Below are positions 17,539 through 25,213 of a stretch of DNA of 64,000 nt, piece after piece. The DNA comes from DAOVRD01 sp964521715 (GTDB taxonomy: Bacteria; Planctomycetota; Brocadiia; SM23-32), in assembly GCA_964521715.1 (NCBI GenBank), contig CAZFSS010000016.1:17089-81088 (forward strand). The letters are read 5' to 3'. Under the pieces are notes generated by a model that had not been told where the DNA came from, did not search any database, and was given only the letters and a program-made list of their open reading frames with translations. Position numbers and translations under genes: made by a program. The stretch's first letter is position 1. Every line of letters starts with the position of its first letter.

Positions 17539-18516
17539 ATGGGCAAGAAGGATCGCAAAGGGCGGAACGATGGCTTGGCGAGTGCGGAGGGATTCGCCTC
17601 CGCTTTCCCCTACAAGGAGAACCTGCCCGGGCTGGTGGACGGCATGTTGACGGAGCTGGAGCGGCGGGGCCGCGTCGAGCACGTCTGCCGGTACCCCCTG
17701 CCGAGCGCCGACACCGTCGTGCGGATACTGGACCTGTTGGCGGAGCTGCTTTTCCCCGGCTACTTCGGGAAGGCGGCGCTGGACCAGGCGAACCTGCCCT
17801 TCCACCTGGGGGAGACGATGAACACGGCTTACGAGCTCCTGTCCGAGGAGATCTCCCGCTGCCTTCTTCACGATAGGCAACACGGGCAGAAGCGGGACGG
17901 GCAGGAGTGCGAGGAGCAGGGGCATCGCCACGCGTTCCGGCTGCTGGAGAAGCTGCCCGGGTTGCTGGACATCCTCGATGAGGACGTGCGGGCCGCCTAC
18001 GCGGGCGACCCCGCCGCCACCGGCTACGACGAAGTGATCTTCTGCTACCCGGGCTTCCGCGCGGTCATGATCCACCGCATAGCGCACGAGCTGCACGAGC
18101 AGGGCGTGCCGTGGCTGCCGCGCATCATGACCGAGTACGCCCACAGCATCACGGGCATCGACATCCATCCCGGCGCCAGGATCGGCCGGAGCTTCTTCAT
18201 CGATCACGGCACGGGCGTGGTGATCGGCGAGACGACGGAGGTCGGCGACAACGTGCGCCTGTACCAGGGCGTCACGCTCGGCGGTTTCCGGTTCCGCAAG
18301 GACGAAAAGGGCGAGCTCGAACGCGGCTACAAGCGGCACCCGACCATCGAGGACGACGTGATCATCTACTCGAACGCCAGCATCCTGGGGCCCGTCACGG
18401 TCGGCAAGGGGTCGGTGATCGGAGCCAACGTGCAACTGAGCGAGTCCGTCAAACCGGGCACCCAGGTCACGATCGAAGCGCCCCGCCACCGCATCAAGCA
18501 GCGCAAGGATGCCTGA
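17539..18516 (+). CDS. cysE: Serine O-acetyltransferase
   Basis: The 325-residue protein is a long-form serine acetyltransferase. An alpha-helical N-terminal region (about 1-190) is followed by the left-handed beta-helix. The family core is GIDIHPGARIGRSFFIDHGTGVVIGETTEVGDN, broken here as residues around 205-240, where His in DHG and the preceding Asp form the catalytic dyad. Hexapeptide repeats continue through VIIYSNASILGPVTVGKGSVIGAN. It makes O-acetylserine for cysteine synthesis in the cytoplasm. No cysK is adjacent. The ATG at 17539 is preceded by AGGGG 11 bp upstream; an in-frame TTG at 17443 would extend into the promoter region and is less likely. Confidence 0.92.
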   Translation: MGKKDRKGRNDGLASAEGFASAFPYKENLPGLVDGMLTELERRGRVEHVCRYPLPSADTVVRILDLLAELLFPGYFGKAALDQANLPFHLGETMNTAYELLSEEISRCLLHDRQHGQKRDGQECEEQGHRHAFRLLEKLPGLLDILDEDVRAAYAGDPAATGYDEVIFCYPGFRAVMIHRIAHELHEQGVPWLPRIMTEYAHSITGIDIHPGARIGRSFFIDHGTGVVIGETTEVGDNVRLYQGVTLGGFRFRKDEKGELERGYKRHPTIEDDVIIYSNASILGPVTVGKGSVIGANVQLSESVKPGTQVTIEAPRHRIKQRKDA

Positions 18517-18572
18517 ACGCTGTCCCCGCCCAACCGCGCGGCGTCTGCCGGCGGCGGAGCGCCACGCCGTCG

Positions 18573-18588
18573 CCCGGTCTTGCCCGGG
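18573..18588. terminator. Weak hairpin between convergent cysE and flavin reductase genes
   Basis: CCCGG and CCGGG pair around a 6-nt loop, and the stem can be extended outwards with one mismatch. It could terminate from both sides; there is no T run. Confidence 0.25.
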
Positions 18589-18602
18589 GACGCTTGCTCG
18601 CG

Positions 18603-19115
18603 TCAGGTGCGTTCGGTCGCCCTGAGTATCTGGCCGTAGTAGAGGCGGTGCAGATCGCCCTTCGGGTAGGCCTCCGAGCGGACGTCGGCGGCGAGGGCCG
18701 CGTCCGACACGTCGTTATAGTGCACGACCTTGCACTCGTAGTGGCGCACGCACTGCTGGATCAGGGGGGCGGTGACGGTCTTGGCCTGCGCGGCGGCCAG
18801 GTTCGCGCCCGCGAACTTGTCGGTGTCCCGGCCCGAGACCGTGCCGCAGTACATGCAGGCGTCATGCAGGTCGTCCGTCGGCACGGCCACGGCGAACTCG
18901 CCGGTGGCCTCGAGGTTCCGGAACGTGAACCGGGACGGCCGGACAAGCACTATGAAGATTGGCCTGCCCCAGATGACGCCCGGATTGCCCCAGCCGATCG
19001 TCATGACGTTCGGGCGCCCGTCGGCGTCGGTGCTGGTCAAAAGCAGGCCGTGCCGTTGCATCGTCTCGATCGTCTTTGCCAGGTTCTTCGTGAAGGGGAT
19101 CTCGGTCAGTCCCAT
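18603..19115 (-). CDS. Flavin reductase-like (flavoredoxin-type) FMN-binding protein
   Basis: The 170-residue protein has the split-barrel FMN-binding fold of the flavin reductase-like family. The early strand GLLLTSTDADGRPNVMTIGWG is followed by PIFIVLVRPSRFTFRNLEATGEFAVAVPTDD and, further on, YCGTVSGRDTDKF, which is typical of the flavoredoxin branch. These proteins bind FMN and transfer electrons in anaerobes; the partner is unknown. I place the start at ATG 19115, which has GGGAGAG 4-9 bp upstream and leaves a 28-bp gap to the preceding gene. An upstream ATG at 19172 would overlap that gene. It probably forms a two-gene unit with the DUF502 gene. Confidence 0.82.
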   Translation of the reverse strand: MGLTEIPFTKNLAKTIETMQRHGLLLTSTDADGRPNVMTIGWGNPGVIWGRPIFIVLVRPSRFTFRNLEATGEFAVAVPTDDLHDACMYCGTVSGRDTDKFAGANLAAAQAKTVTAPLIQQCVRHYECKVVHYNDVSDAALAADVRSEAYPKGDLHRLYYGQILRATERT

Positions 19116-19143
19116 GCTGCTCTCCCGGTCGAGGGGTGTGGGT

Positions 19144-19833
19144 TCAGGCATCGGTGCCTGCGTTTTTCCCATGTTCCGGCCCGGCGGGGGCCGGGCTCGC
19201 TTCGCTCGCGTCTGCCTTAGCCGTGCCGATGCCGGCCGTCAGCGAGAGCTTCAAGAGGTCCTCCACGGTGAGCCCCTTGATCTCCTGAACGGCGTCGCGG
19301 TCCACGAAGACGGTGAAGCCGCCGATCTGGTAGCTCATAGGCAGGTAGACGGCGACCCGGCCCTCGGCCCCGGGCAGGAACTTCTCCGGCTGCTCCTGGG
19401 TGACCAAGCCGAGCAACTGGACGGCGCCGTCCTTGGACGTAAAGATGGCGGGCCTGCCGCGCTCCTCCTTCGTCCCGCCCAAGAACTGGAGCAGATCCCG
19501 CACGGCCGCGTAGACGCTCTTGACGAGCGGTATCCTGTCGACGATCTTCTCACCCAGCCGCATCAGGCTGCCGAAGAACCAGCTCCGGGCCACCAAGCCG
19601 ATGACGTAGATGGCCGCCACGCCGACCACGATGCCGATTCCGGGCAGCGGCCCCTCCCAATGGATCTGCTCGGACAGCCTCTCCAGGGGGCCGAACCAGA
19701 GCGGTTTGAGCGCGGCCCGCACCAGCCTGTCCAGCCCGAGCAGCGCCGTCACCACGACGTAGACGGTGACCAGTAGGGGCGCCACGACGATGAATCCGTT
19801 CAACAGGATCGTCCCGTGCTTCTTCAGGTTCAT
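19144..19833 (-). CDS. DUF502 family inner-membrane protein
   Basis: The 229-residue protein has two N-terminal membrane segments (about 10-33 and 63-86), then a soluble domain with the DUF502 hallmark RIPLVKSVYAAVRDLLQFLGG and the PTxxxG-like VYLPMSYQIGGFTVFVDRD. The family is widespread in Gram-negative bacteria and its biochemical role is not established. The last ~25 residues are a low-complexity Ala/Glu tail. It lies directly upstream of the flavin reductase gene. Confidence 0.88.
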   Translation of the reverse strand: MNLKKHGTILLNGFIVVAPLLVTVYVVVTALLGLDRLVRAALKPLWFGPLERLSEQIHWEGPLPGIGIVVGVAAIYVIGLVARSWFFGSLMRLGEKIVDRIPLVKSVYAAVRDLLQFLGGTKEERGRPAIFTSKDGAVQLLGLVTQEQPEKFLPGAEGRVAVYLPMSYQIGGFTVFVDRDAVQEIKGLTVEDLLKLSLTAGIGTAKADASEASPAPAGPEHGKNAGTDA

Positions 19834-20019
19834 TGCCCTCTCCCCCCGATAGATTCCGGCAGGCCTTCCGGCGAGCGAGGTCCGTCCTCTGATTGGGCAT
19901 TATAGGGCAACGGGCAAGCCCGGCAAGTGCGTGCTCGAGTGGCTCCGGGGCAGCGCGAGCGCCGGGAGGAACGGCATGCCGGCGCCCGCGACAGGGGAGG
20001 GCAGGCCTCAGGGCTGGGA

Positions 20020-20051
20020 GCGGGGCTCGCCCCGCGTCCGGGGGCTTGCGC
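20020..20051. repeat. REP-like hairpin and flank, 3' side of the Y1 transposase gene
   Basis: GCGGGG-CTCG-CCCCGC (20020-20035) is a perfect 6-bp hairpin. It is followed by GTCCGGGGGCTTGCGC (20036-20051), a 16-mer that recurs exactly at 20652-20667 on the other side of the transposase gene. Confidence 0.6.
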
Positions 20052-20077
20052 GCAGGCGGCCACGATGGGCGGGAACG

Positions 20078-20521
20078 TCAAGGGGGGCCGTCGTGTTCGA
20101 TGCCGTGCCTTCTGAGCAGGGCAGCAAGTTCCTCGGCGAACCCGCCACGCCTGTGATGTTGGTGCTGACGGGCGATGTAGGACTCCACTGTGTCCCGAGC
20201 AGAAACGCTGACCGTGAACGGGGAGAACCCCGATTGCCATCGGAAAAGGCCGCTGCAAAGGCCCCTCCCGTTGAGCCACTTCGACGAGTTGGCTTTGACG
20301 AGACGCATTGCCTCCGCCACGGGTGTATCGCTGGACAGCTCGAGGAGCACGTGTACGTGGTCCTTCGTTCCTCCGACCTTCAGGATCGTCCCCTTGCGCG
20401 ACGGCAGTATCGAGGCCATATAGGGATAGAGCTCACGGGCGACTCCTTCATGGACGAGGGGCAGACGATCCTGAGTTGCGAACACGCAGTGATAGAGCAA
20501 CTTGCAGTAGCTGCCCGGCAT
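20078..20521 (-). CDS. IS200/IS605-like Y1 transposase (REP-associated tyrosine transposase type)
   Basis: The 147-residue protein has the HUH motif (TKDHVHVLLEL, His-Val-His) and the downstream nucleophile tyrosine in YIARQHQHH, which define the single-strand-specific Y1 transposases. The start MPGSYCKLLYHCVFATQDR also fits the family. The ATG has a strong GAGGAGG Shine-Dalgarno. Y1 enzymes recognise short subterminal hairpins and move single-stranded DNA. Here the gene has GC-rich hairpins on both sides, including a shared 16-mer, and no second IS gene (TnpB). That pattern fits a RAYT domesticated with REP elements, although a solo IS200-like copy is also possible. Confidence 0.85.
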   Translation of the reverse strand: MPGSYCKLLYHCVFATQDRLPLVHEGVARELYPYMASILPSRKGTILKVGGTKDHVHVLLELSSDTPVAEAMRLVKANSSKWLNGRGLCSGLFRWQSGFSPFTVSVSARDTVESYIARQHQHHRRGGFAEELAALLRRHGIEHDGPP

Positions 20522-20610
20522 CGCGTTGCCTCCTCGGTGATCGACGTGGTGGTGGCACCGCCCGGACCATTATACCCCCGGCTGGGCGCCGGCACGGCGC
20601 GGACGATTAT

Positions 20611-20845
20611 GCCGCCCCCTTCGGGGGCTGGGGGGATGGGGTGGCCCGCAGGTCCGGGGGCTTGCGCCCCCGGCCAGGGATATGCCGCCCCCTCCGGGGG
20701 CTCGGCCCGTCGGGGCTCTCATCGCACTGCGTCAGTCCGTTGTGCTGTTGACGAGAGCCCCGCAGGGGCGACATATGGGTAGCCCCCGACGTGAGTCGGG
20801 GGCCTCATGGGCGCCCTGCACACCACCGAGCCCCCGCCAGGGGGC
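20611..20845. repeat. Cluster of six GC-rich hairpins (REP-like)
   Basis: The hairpins are CCCCC/GGGGG at 20615-20627, CCGGGGGC-TTGC-GCCCCCGG at 20654-20673, GCCCCC/GGGGGC at 20687-20701, CGGGGCTCTC/GAGAGCCCCG at 20711-20762, GCCCCCGAC-GTGA-GTCGGGGGC at 20782-20803, and GCCCCC/GGGGGC at 20830-20845. The first and third share the lead-in TATGCCGCCCCC; the sixth carries the same lead-in on the opposite strand. They fill the gap between the Y1 transposase gene and the PH-like membrane protein gene. Confidence 0.7.
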
Positions 20846-20893
20846 GGCATAGCCCGGCGGGCAAGAGCTCTCAAGGCGTCGATTGGCTCTGCG

Positions 20894-21382
20894 TCAGTTC
20901 CGCTCGGCCCCTGTCTTCTCCTGAAGGAACTCCAGCAGGTTCTCGGCGTCGTCCGTGCCGATGATGACGGTCTTGGCGAGCCAGATCCCGCGACGCCTCT
21001 TCATGCGGACCTGAACGGCGTCGAACCCCCAGATGTTGAGCACGAGGAACAGGCCCGGCAGCCCCTGCAAGCCGAACCCGTAGAGCATCGCTGTGCGGGC
21101 CCGCCGCACGGACTCGATGTCCTCGTATCGGATCGCCGTCCCGAAGAAGGGCAGGGGGCCGAAACGCGCCGAGAGCCGGTCGCCCTCGTCTCGCACGTCC
21201 AGATAGCCCACCATGGACGCCACGACCAGCAGAAACGCACCCGCGCCCGCCAGCATCAGAGCCACGCCCAGGTCGATCTGCTCGCTTATGATCAGAAGGA
21301 CTGCCAGGCCGAACATGCCGAGGGCCAGGACGGCGCACATGACCCACCACCCCCCGTACTGCCTGTGCTCGTAGTCACCCAC
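20894..21382 (-). CDS. Small membrane protein with PH-like cytoplasmic domain
   Basis: I do not recognise a named family. The protein, about 162 residues, has a short N terminus, two closely spaced membrane helices (VMCAVLALGMFGLAVLLI and VALMLAGAGAFLLVVASMVG) and a C-terminal soluble part. That part reads like a bacterial PH-type domain (LDVRDEGDRLSARFGPLPFF, IRYEDIESVRRA, KTVIIGTDDAENLLEFL). The start is uncertain. If the promoter at 21421-21448 is real, transcription begins near 21414, so the first usable starts are TTG 21409 and GTG 21382. I report GTG 21382; the frame itself is open to 21448. Confidence 0.6.
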   Translation of the reverse strand: MGDYEHRQYGGWWVMCAVLALGMFGLAVLLIISEQIDLGVALMLAGAGAFLLVVASMVGYLDVRDEGDRLSARFGPLPFFGTAIRYEDIESVRRARTAMLYGFGLQGLPGLFLVLNIWGFDAVQVRMKRRRGIWLAKTVIIGTDDAENLLEFLQEKTGAERN

Positions 21383-21420
21383 GGCACGCGTCTCGATGCG
21401 TGGCGCCAAATCCGCAACGT

Positions 21421-21448
21421 ATTCTACACGAGAAGCCTGTGCCCACAA
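21421..21448 (-). promoter_or_regulatory. Promoter of the PH-like membrane protein gene
   Basis: On the minus strand TTGTGG (21448-21443), a 16-bp spacer and TAGAAT (21426-21421) form a plausible sigma70 promoter. It lies 24 bp from the left target duplication of the Mu-type element. Confidence 0.5.
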
Positions 21449-21471
21449 GCCGCTGCGGGCCGTTTTTCAGG

Positions 21472-21476
21472 CTTGA
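21472..21476. repeat. Left 5-bp target-site duplication (CTTGA)
   Basis: CTTGA directly precedes the first T of the element and recurs at 30249-30253 directly after its last A. Five bp is the duplication size of phage Mu and its relatives. Confidence 0.82.
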
Positions 21477-21507
21477 TGGGGGGCGTCAGACCATATGGCC
21501 ACAATGG
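21477..21507. repeat. Left terminal inverted repeat / transposase site
   Basis: The end begins TGGGGGGCGTCAGA and then CCATATGGCCACAAT. It is the inverted counterpart of the right end. A second, diverged site, TGGCCATTTGGAGTGAAC, lies inside the element at 21721-21738. Confidence 0.75.
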
Positions 21508-22075
21508 GCAGAGGGGCAGCAACATCATAAGGGGGCGGCGGATGGGGACTTACGGGGAAAACGGAGGCGGATGGGCGCGCGCCAAGCGTGGCCAGAGCCT
21601 TGCGAGATTGAACGGGTTATGCGTGAAAGCTGCAAGAGCCTTGCAACGCCCATGAAAGCCAAGTAACGCGGTGACGGTCGCCGAGGCCCTTCAGAGGCGC
21701 CGGGAGGGCTTCCGACGTTTTGGCCATTTGGAGTGAACGCACTCCCCGTCAGTTGCTTAGCCGCAGCAAACAGCGTGCCGTTGGTCTCAGAGGGGTCGAA
21801 AGTGCCCGAAAGGGCATACAACATCTGTCACCTTGGTCCTTGGATGCGGATTACGGCCGAGATTCTGCCAAGAATCGTTCAGCAGGGCCTCCGGCGCCCC
21901 CAAAGCAACAAGGGATGGGGCGCCCGCCGCCATCCCTTGCTGGCCGCTACCGTTACCGGCGCGGCGCTCGGCTCAGACGACCTCCATTATACCCGATTTG
22001 ACCCGCTGGCGCAAGGCCAATTTGGAAGGGCCGGGCGCCTCTCGTCCGGTAGATTCCGGTCCGCTACGGCTGGCC
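21501..22075. other. Left-end region of the element, no convincing gene
   Basis: Between the left end and the repressor stop there is no recognisable protein. On the minus strand TTGCGC (22014-22009), a 17-bp spacer and a perfect TATAAT (21991-21986) form a promoter aimed at the left end. Downstream of it lie a 10-bp hairpin CAAGGGATGG/CCATCCCTTG (21909-21939) and smaller hairpins GATTCT/AGAATC near 21860-21875 and TGCCC-GAAA-GGGCA near 21807-21821. A 99-codon minus frame (21824-21525) has a weak Shine-Dalgarno but protein-poor composition. The promoter may make a short untranslated RNA. Confidence 0.4.
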
Positions 22076-22564
22076 CTAGTCCTGGCCCTGTGGCGGAGGT
22101 GCCTTTTCCTGGGGCCAGAGCAGGCGCCGGCCGCATTCTGGGCAATAGGTTTGGGGCCTGGTGACTACGGCCTTGCAGATGGGGCATCGAAAGATGGTCA
22201 CCACCTCAACTGGCAGCGGTGTGGGTCCGGCATGATGAAGGCCACCTTCGGGAAAGAGGGGCATGGTCGTCTGCCACTCCCCGGGACCAGTCTGTTTGGC
22301 GGCGATTGGGGGCGTTCCGCTGAGTAGCCAATGCGGTTGAATGCCGAACTCTCGCAGGAGCCCCTCAGTGACCAGTTGGGAGAAGGCGACCTGTCCGTGC
22401 GCCACCCGGGATAGATGTTCGGCGCTGATTCCGATGCGCCGTGCGACCTCCTTGCGGGGAATGCCCTCCTCGGCGAAGGCCGCAAGGAGGCCACGGAGCC
22501 TCCGGCAGACCTCGATATCATGGTCGTGATTTTCTGGACTCATGGCCTTGACATCCGGGGTCAT
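22076..22564 (-). CDS. Mu-type element repressor: HTH protein with C-terminal zinc ribbon
   Basis: This ~162-residue protein is at the position and orientation of the Mu c repressor. An HTH is visible at about residues 34-58 (IPRKEVARRIGISAEHLSRVAHG), followed by REFGIQPHWLLSGTPP, a phrase typical of phage-type XRE regulators. The C terminus carries a four-cysteine zinc ribbon, CPICKAVVTRPQTYCPEC, which is not part of the classical Mu repressor. It should silence the early promoter and transposition. The start is taken as ATG 22564, about 40 nt downstream of the predicted start point; ATG 22543 and ATG 22615 are in frame as well. Confidence 0.72.
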   Translation of the reverse strand: MTPDVKAMSPENHDHDIEVCRRLRGLLAAFAEEGIPRKEVARRIGISAEHLSRVAHGQVAFSQLVTEGLLREFGIQPHWLLSGTPPIAAKQTGPGEWQTTMPLFPEGGLHHAGPTPLPVEVVTIFRCPICKAVVTRPQTYCPECGRRLLWPQEKAPPPQGQD

Positions 22565-22577
22565 GGTCTGATAGCAT
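22548..22577 (+). promoter_or_regulatory. Early (rightward) promoter of the element
   Basis: A perfect TTGACA (22548-22553) is followed after 18 bp by TAGCAT (22572-22577). The -35 region overlaps the repressor's 5' end and a TGAC-N7-GTCA dyad (22549-22563) that could be an operator. Confidence 0.5.
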
Positions 22578-22601
22578 ACCGGCGACTCAGAGGACCTTCC
22601 G

Positions 22602-22886
22602 GTGCCCGCGATCATACATCCTGCCACGCCAGATGCAAGCGCCCGGGGGGCTGTGCAGGATCGCGCGACTGCCGATACGGCGCTGGCCGATAGTCTCTTC
22701 AGGCAGCTTCGAGGCGGCGCGACTGCGCACCTTCTGACGTTCGACCTCGACGGCAACCCCCACCATGGACGAGGCCACACGTTCCGATTGCTCGACGGAG
22801 CGTTGTGCGTGTACGGCGGGCGGACCTACGTCGAGGTGGACAGGCTTCAACTGACTCGGCTGGTCAACGGTCACCGGGACGGTTAG
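22602..22886 (+). CDS. Small early ORF in the Ner position
   Basis: This is a 94-codon frame starting at GTG 22602, with AGAGGA 7 bp upstream, and ending 26 bp before the transposase start. The position between a leftward repressor and a rightward transposase is that of Mu ner. No HTH is obvious, however. The better-looking part is C-terminal (HLLTFDLDGNPHHGRGHT, GALCVYGGRTYVEVDRL). It could be a regulator or simply a translated leader. Confidence 0.4.
   Translation: MPAIIHPATPDASARGAVQDRATADTALADSLFRQLRGGATAHLLTFDLDGNPHHGRGHTFRLLDGALCVYGGRTYVEVDRLQLTRLVNGHRDG
22611..22638 (-). promoter_or_regulatory. Repressor promoter of the element
   Basis: On the minus strand TTGCAT (22638-22633), a 16-bp spacer and TATGAT (22616-22611) predict a start near 22604. 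It faces the early promoter, so the two transcripts overlap head to head, as at the Mu early control region. Confidence 0.45.
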
Positions 22887-22912
22887 AGGTTGTCCTTGTA
22901 GGAGCTGACGAG

Positions 22913-25213
22913 ATGGGAACGGTTCAGACAGTTGGCGCCCAGGACGTGCAACGCAGGTTAGAGGCAGTCGTGGTCGGGTTGCCCGGGCTATCGGCCCGGA
23001 CGTTGAAGTCGCGGCGAGCTGCTGTTGCGGCGGAAGGCCCGGCGAATCCCCTCAGTCTGCCGGGCGATGCGGGGCCGGCGATCCCGACGACGCCCGATGG
23101 CCACGTTGACCTGGTGGGGCTCCGTGCCAGCGGCCAGCACAAACGGGCCGAGGACTACGAGCGGCGGCTTGCCACACTTACCAAACTCGAAGCGCGTCTG
23201 GACGGGTGTCGCCACGGCAAGAGAGCCGGCGGCTGGGGTCTTAGCGCAGAGGAGGCGAACGTGAGCCTCCGGACGTTGCGGCGGTGGTACGGGGCGTACC
23301 TTAAGGCGAGGGAGACGGGCGGCTGGCACCACCTGCTCAACAAGAAGTCTCTCTCACAGCGCGGCCGGTCGCGGCGCATTCCGACGGAGCTGGCTCGGGC
23401 CTGCTTAGATGTTTTCGCCCACGGCAACGCGGTGGGCGTCGCGGTCGTGTACGAGCGTGTCGTCTTGCCCTACTTTGAGGTGCGCCATCAGAAGCCGCCT
23501 TCGATCTCGACGCTGGGTCGCCTTCTGAAGAATGCGGGCCTGCTGCCGCCCATCGTGCGGACCTTCGCGCGGGAAGGGCCGAAGCGGTTCCGGGAGCTGC
23601 ACACGCCGCACGTGCGGCGTGCGCTTCCAGCCCCGGGATCTTGGTATTGCGCGGATCACAGGAAACCGGACACGTACGGTTTGGTGGCGGACGCAGAAGG
23701 TCAGGGATGGGTGAGATACGGTCGGCGCCCGTGCCCGTGCGGGAGCGGGAAGGAGCGACGGCGCTGCTGCTCGGTGCGGCGGCTCTACTGGACGGCGATT
23801 ATCGACGTCGGCAGCGGGGCCATCCTCGCCGTGCGCGTGTCCGTCCAGCCAGACAGCGCGGTTGTCGCGGGGGCGCTGCGGGATGCATTCCTGACCTTCG
23901 GGCTGCCGAGTGAAGCGCTTCTCATAGACCGCGGGGCGGAGTTCAATGCTCGGACTATCACCTCGGATCTCGGTTTTGCTCAGCTCGGCGTTAGGATCGT
24001 CAAGGCCATCCCGTTCTCGCCGGAGTCTAAGCCCATTGAGTCGCTGTTTTCCGCCTTCGCTCAGCGGTTCGAGCGCCTGATTCCGGCCTACACGGGGAAG
24101 GCGGCAGGGCAGCGGCCGGAACTCACCGACCTTCAGTTGCGGGACGGCACGCTCTGCACGGCCGACGAATACGTCGGCGCGCTCGGCAAGGCCGTCGCGG
24201 AGTGGAACGGCTTTCGCCCGATTGGGCATCGGCCGAAGCCGCCCATCGAGATGATGCCTCCTCTGACACCCGACCGCGCGGTCAGCCGCGAAAGTCTGGC
24301 GTTCCTGTTGCAGGGCGAGACTCAACTCGTTGTGCGGCAGGGGAAAATGAGGCTGCGAGATCGCGAGTACATGTCGGAGGAGCTCGCCATCCTCTCGGGG
24401 TTGAAGCTGCCGTGCCGTTACGATCCGGGCCGGCTGGAGACGATCTACGTTTACGGCCCGGACGGCCGGTGTCTGGCCGTGCCTGAGTTGCCGCCGGCCC
24501 AGTACGGCGCATGGGGCGAGGCAAACTTGACGGCGAAACGGGCCGCGAAGGCGCAGCGGCGGGCCCTCCTGTCCTGGGCGGTGCAGATCAAGGGGTCGGC
24601 GCCGGCCGCGGGGAAGGATGTGTTTGGCGCGTACGCGGCGGTGGCCGAACGGCAGGCCGGGATTGCATCCGCGGAGAGCGGCCGTGCTAGACAGCAGGTT
24701 GCGGAGGTCGAACTCAAAGAGGCGGTGCGGAAGGAGGAGGAGGAGTGCGAACTCACCATCTATGACCGGGACCCTGAACTGCAGCGGATCCGTGAGCTCC
24801 GCCGCAGTTTGGCGGAGCCGGAGGGTGAAGTCTCGAACACCCACGAGGCGGTCGGGCCAGAGCTCAACCGGGAGCTGGCAACGGCTGTTGCCCAGGGGTC
24901 TGCTGGCGCTGATGATGCTGGTCGTGGTGCTGAGGATGCGGACGATGACGTCACAGACGACGCGGCTGCCGAAGTGCCGGCCGCTCCGGCTGAGCCGACG
25001 GCCGAGGAGCGTGCCGCCTTCGAGGAGGCGCTTCGCATGATCCGGGAGGCGAGGCGGCTGGTGGGCCAGGCCGGCGTCACGACGAAGTCCGTCCGGTCCG
25101 TGGCCGAGGGGCTTCGGCCGGAGGTCTCTGCGGGGTTGCGCTCGACGCTGGGCGCGAAACTGAAGCGGCGCGACCGAACGATGCTGGCGGAGGTCGGCTA
25201 TGTCAGCGGGTAG
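22913..25213 (+). CDS. Mu-type DDE transposase with an inserted SEC-C zinc motif
   Basis: The 766-residue protein is MuA-like. The N-terminal ~215 residues contain helix-turn-helix-like DNA-binding segments (LSAEEANVSLRTLRRWYGAY). The RNase H-fold catalytic core carries Asp248 (SWYCADH), Asp339 (LLIDRGAEFNA) and Glu376 (PESKPIESLF), a DD37E arrangement. A beta-barrel Mu C-domain follows (VRQGKMRLRDREY through DPGRLETIYVYGPDG), then a charged coiled tail from about residue 570. Between the first Asp and the next core strand lies CPCGSGKERRRCC (Cys274, Cys276, Cys285, Cys286), a textbook SEC-C zinc motif. ATG 22913 has AGGAG 8 bp upstream. It should bind the CCATATGG end sites and catalyse strand transfer. 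No MuB gene follows. Confidence 0.9.
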   Translation: MGTVQTVGAQDVQRRLEAVVVGLPGLSARTLKSRRAAVAAEGPANPLSLPGDAGPAIPTTPDGHVDLVGLRASGQHKRAEDYERRLATLTKLEARLDGCRHGKRAGGWGLSAEEANVSLRTLRRWYGAYLKARETGGWHHLLNKKSLSQRGRSRRIPTELARACLDVFAHGNAVGVAVVYERVVLPYFEVRHQKPPSISTLGRLLKNAGLLPPIVRTFAREGPKRFRELHTPHVRRALPAPGSWYCADHRKPDTYGLVADAEGQGWVRYGRRPCPCGSGKERRRCCSVRRLYWTAIIDVGSGAILAVRVSVQPDSAVVAGALRDAFLTFGLPSEALLIDRGAEFNARTITSDLGFAQLGVRIVKAIPFSPESKPIESLFSAFAQRFERLIPAYTGKAAGQRPELTDLQLRDGTLCTADEYVGALGKAVAEWNGFRPIGHRPKPPIEMMPPLTPDRAVSRESLAFLLQGETQLVVRQGKMRLRDREYMSEELAILSGLKLPCRYDPGRLETIYVYGPDGRCLAVPELPPAQYGAWGEANLTAKRAAKAQRRALLSWAVQIKGSAPAAGKDVFGAYAAVAERQAGIASAESGRARQQVAEVELKEAVRKEEEECELTIYDRDPELQRIRELRRSLAEPEGEVSNTHEAVGPELNRELATAVAQGSAGADDAGRGAEDADDDVTDDAAAEVPAAPAEPTAEERAAFEEALRMIREARRLVGQAGVTTKSVRSVAEGLRPEVSAGLRSTLGAKLKRRDRTMLAEVGYVSG

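Noticed and set aside
17155..18489. 444-codon minus-strand frame opposite cysE
   Set aside because: cysE on the plus strand has clear catalytic motifs; the antisense frame is a product of GC-rich codon bias.
20611..20845. Series of rho-independent terminators
   Set aside because: The hairpins share sequence lead-ins, occur six in a row, and lack T tracts; a REP-like cluster beside a Y1 transposase explains them better.
21525..21824. 99-codon minus frame at the element's left end
   Set aside because: It has a weak Shine-Dalgarno and sits downstream of a promoter, but composition is Ser/Pro/Arg-rich without any motif and it crosses a probable transposase site.
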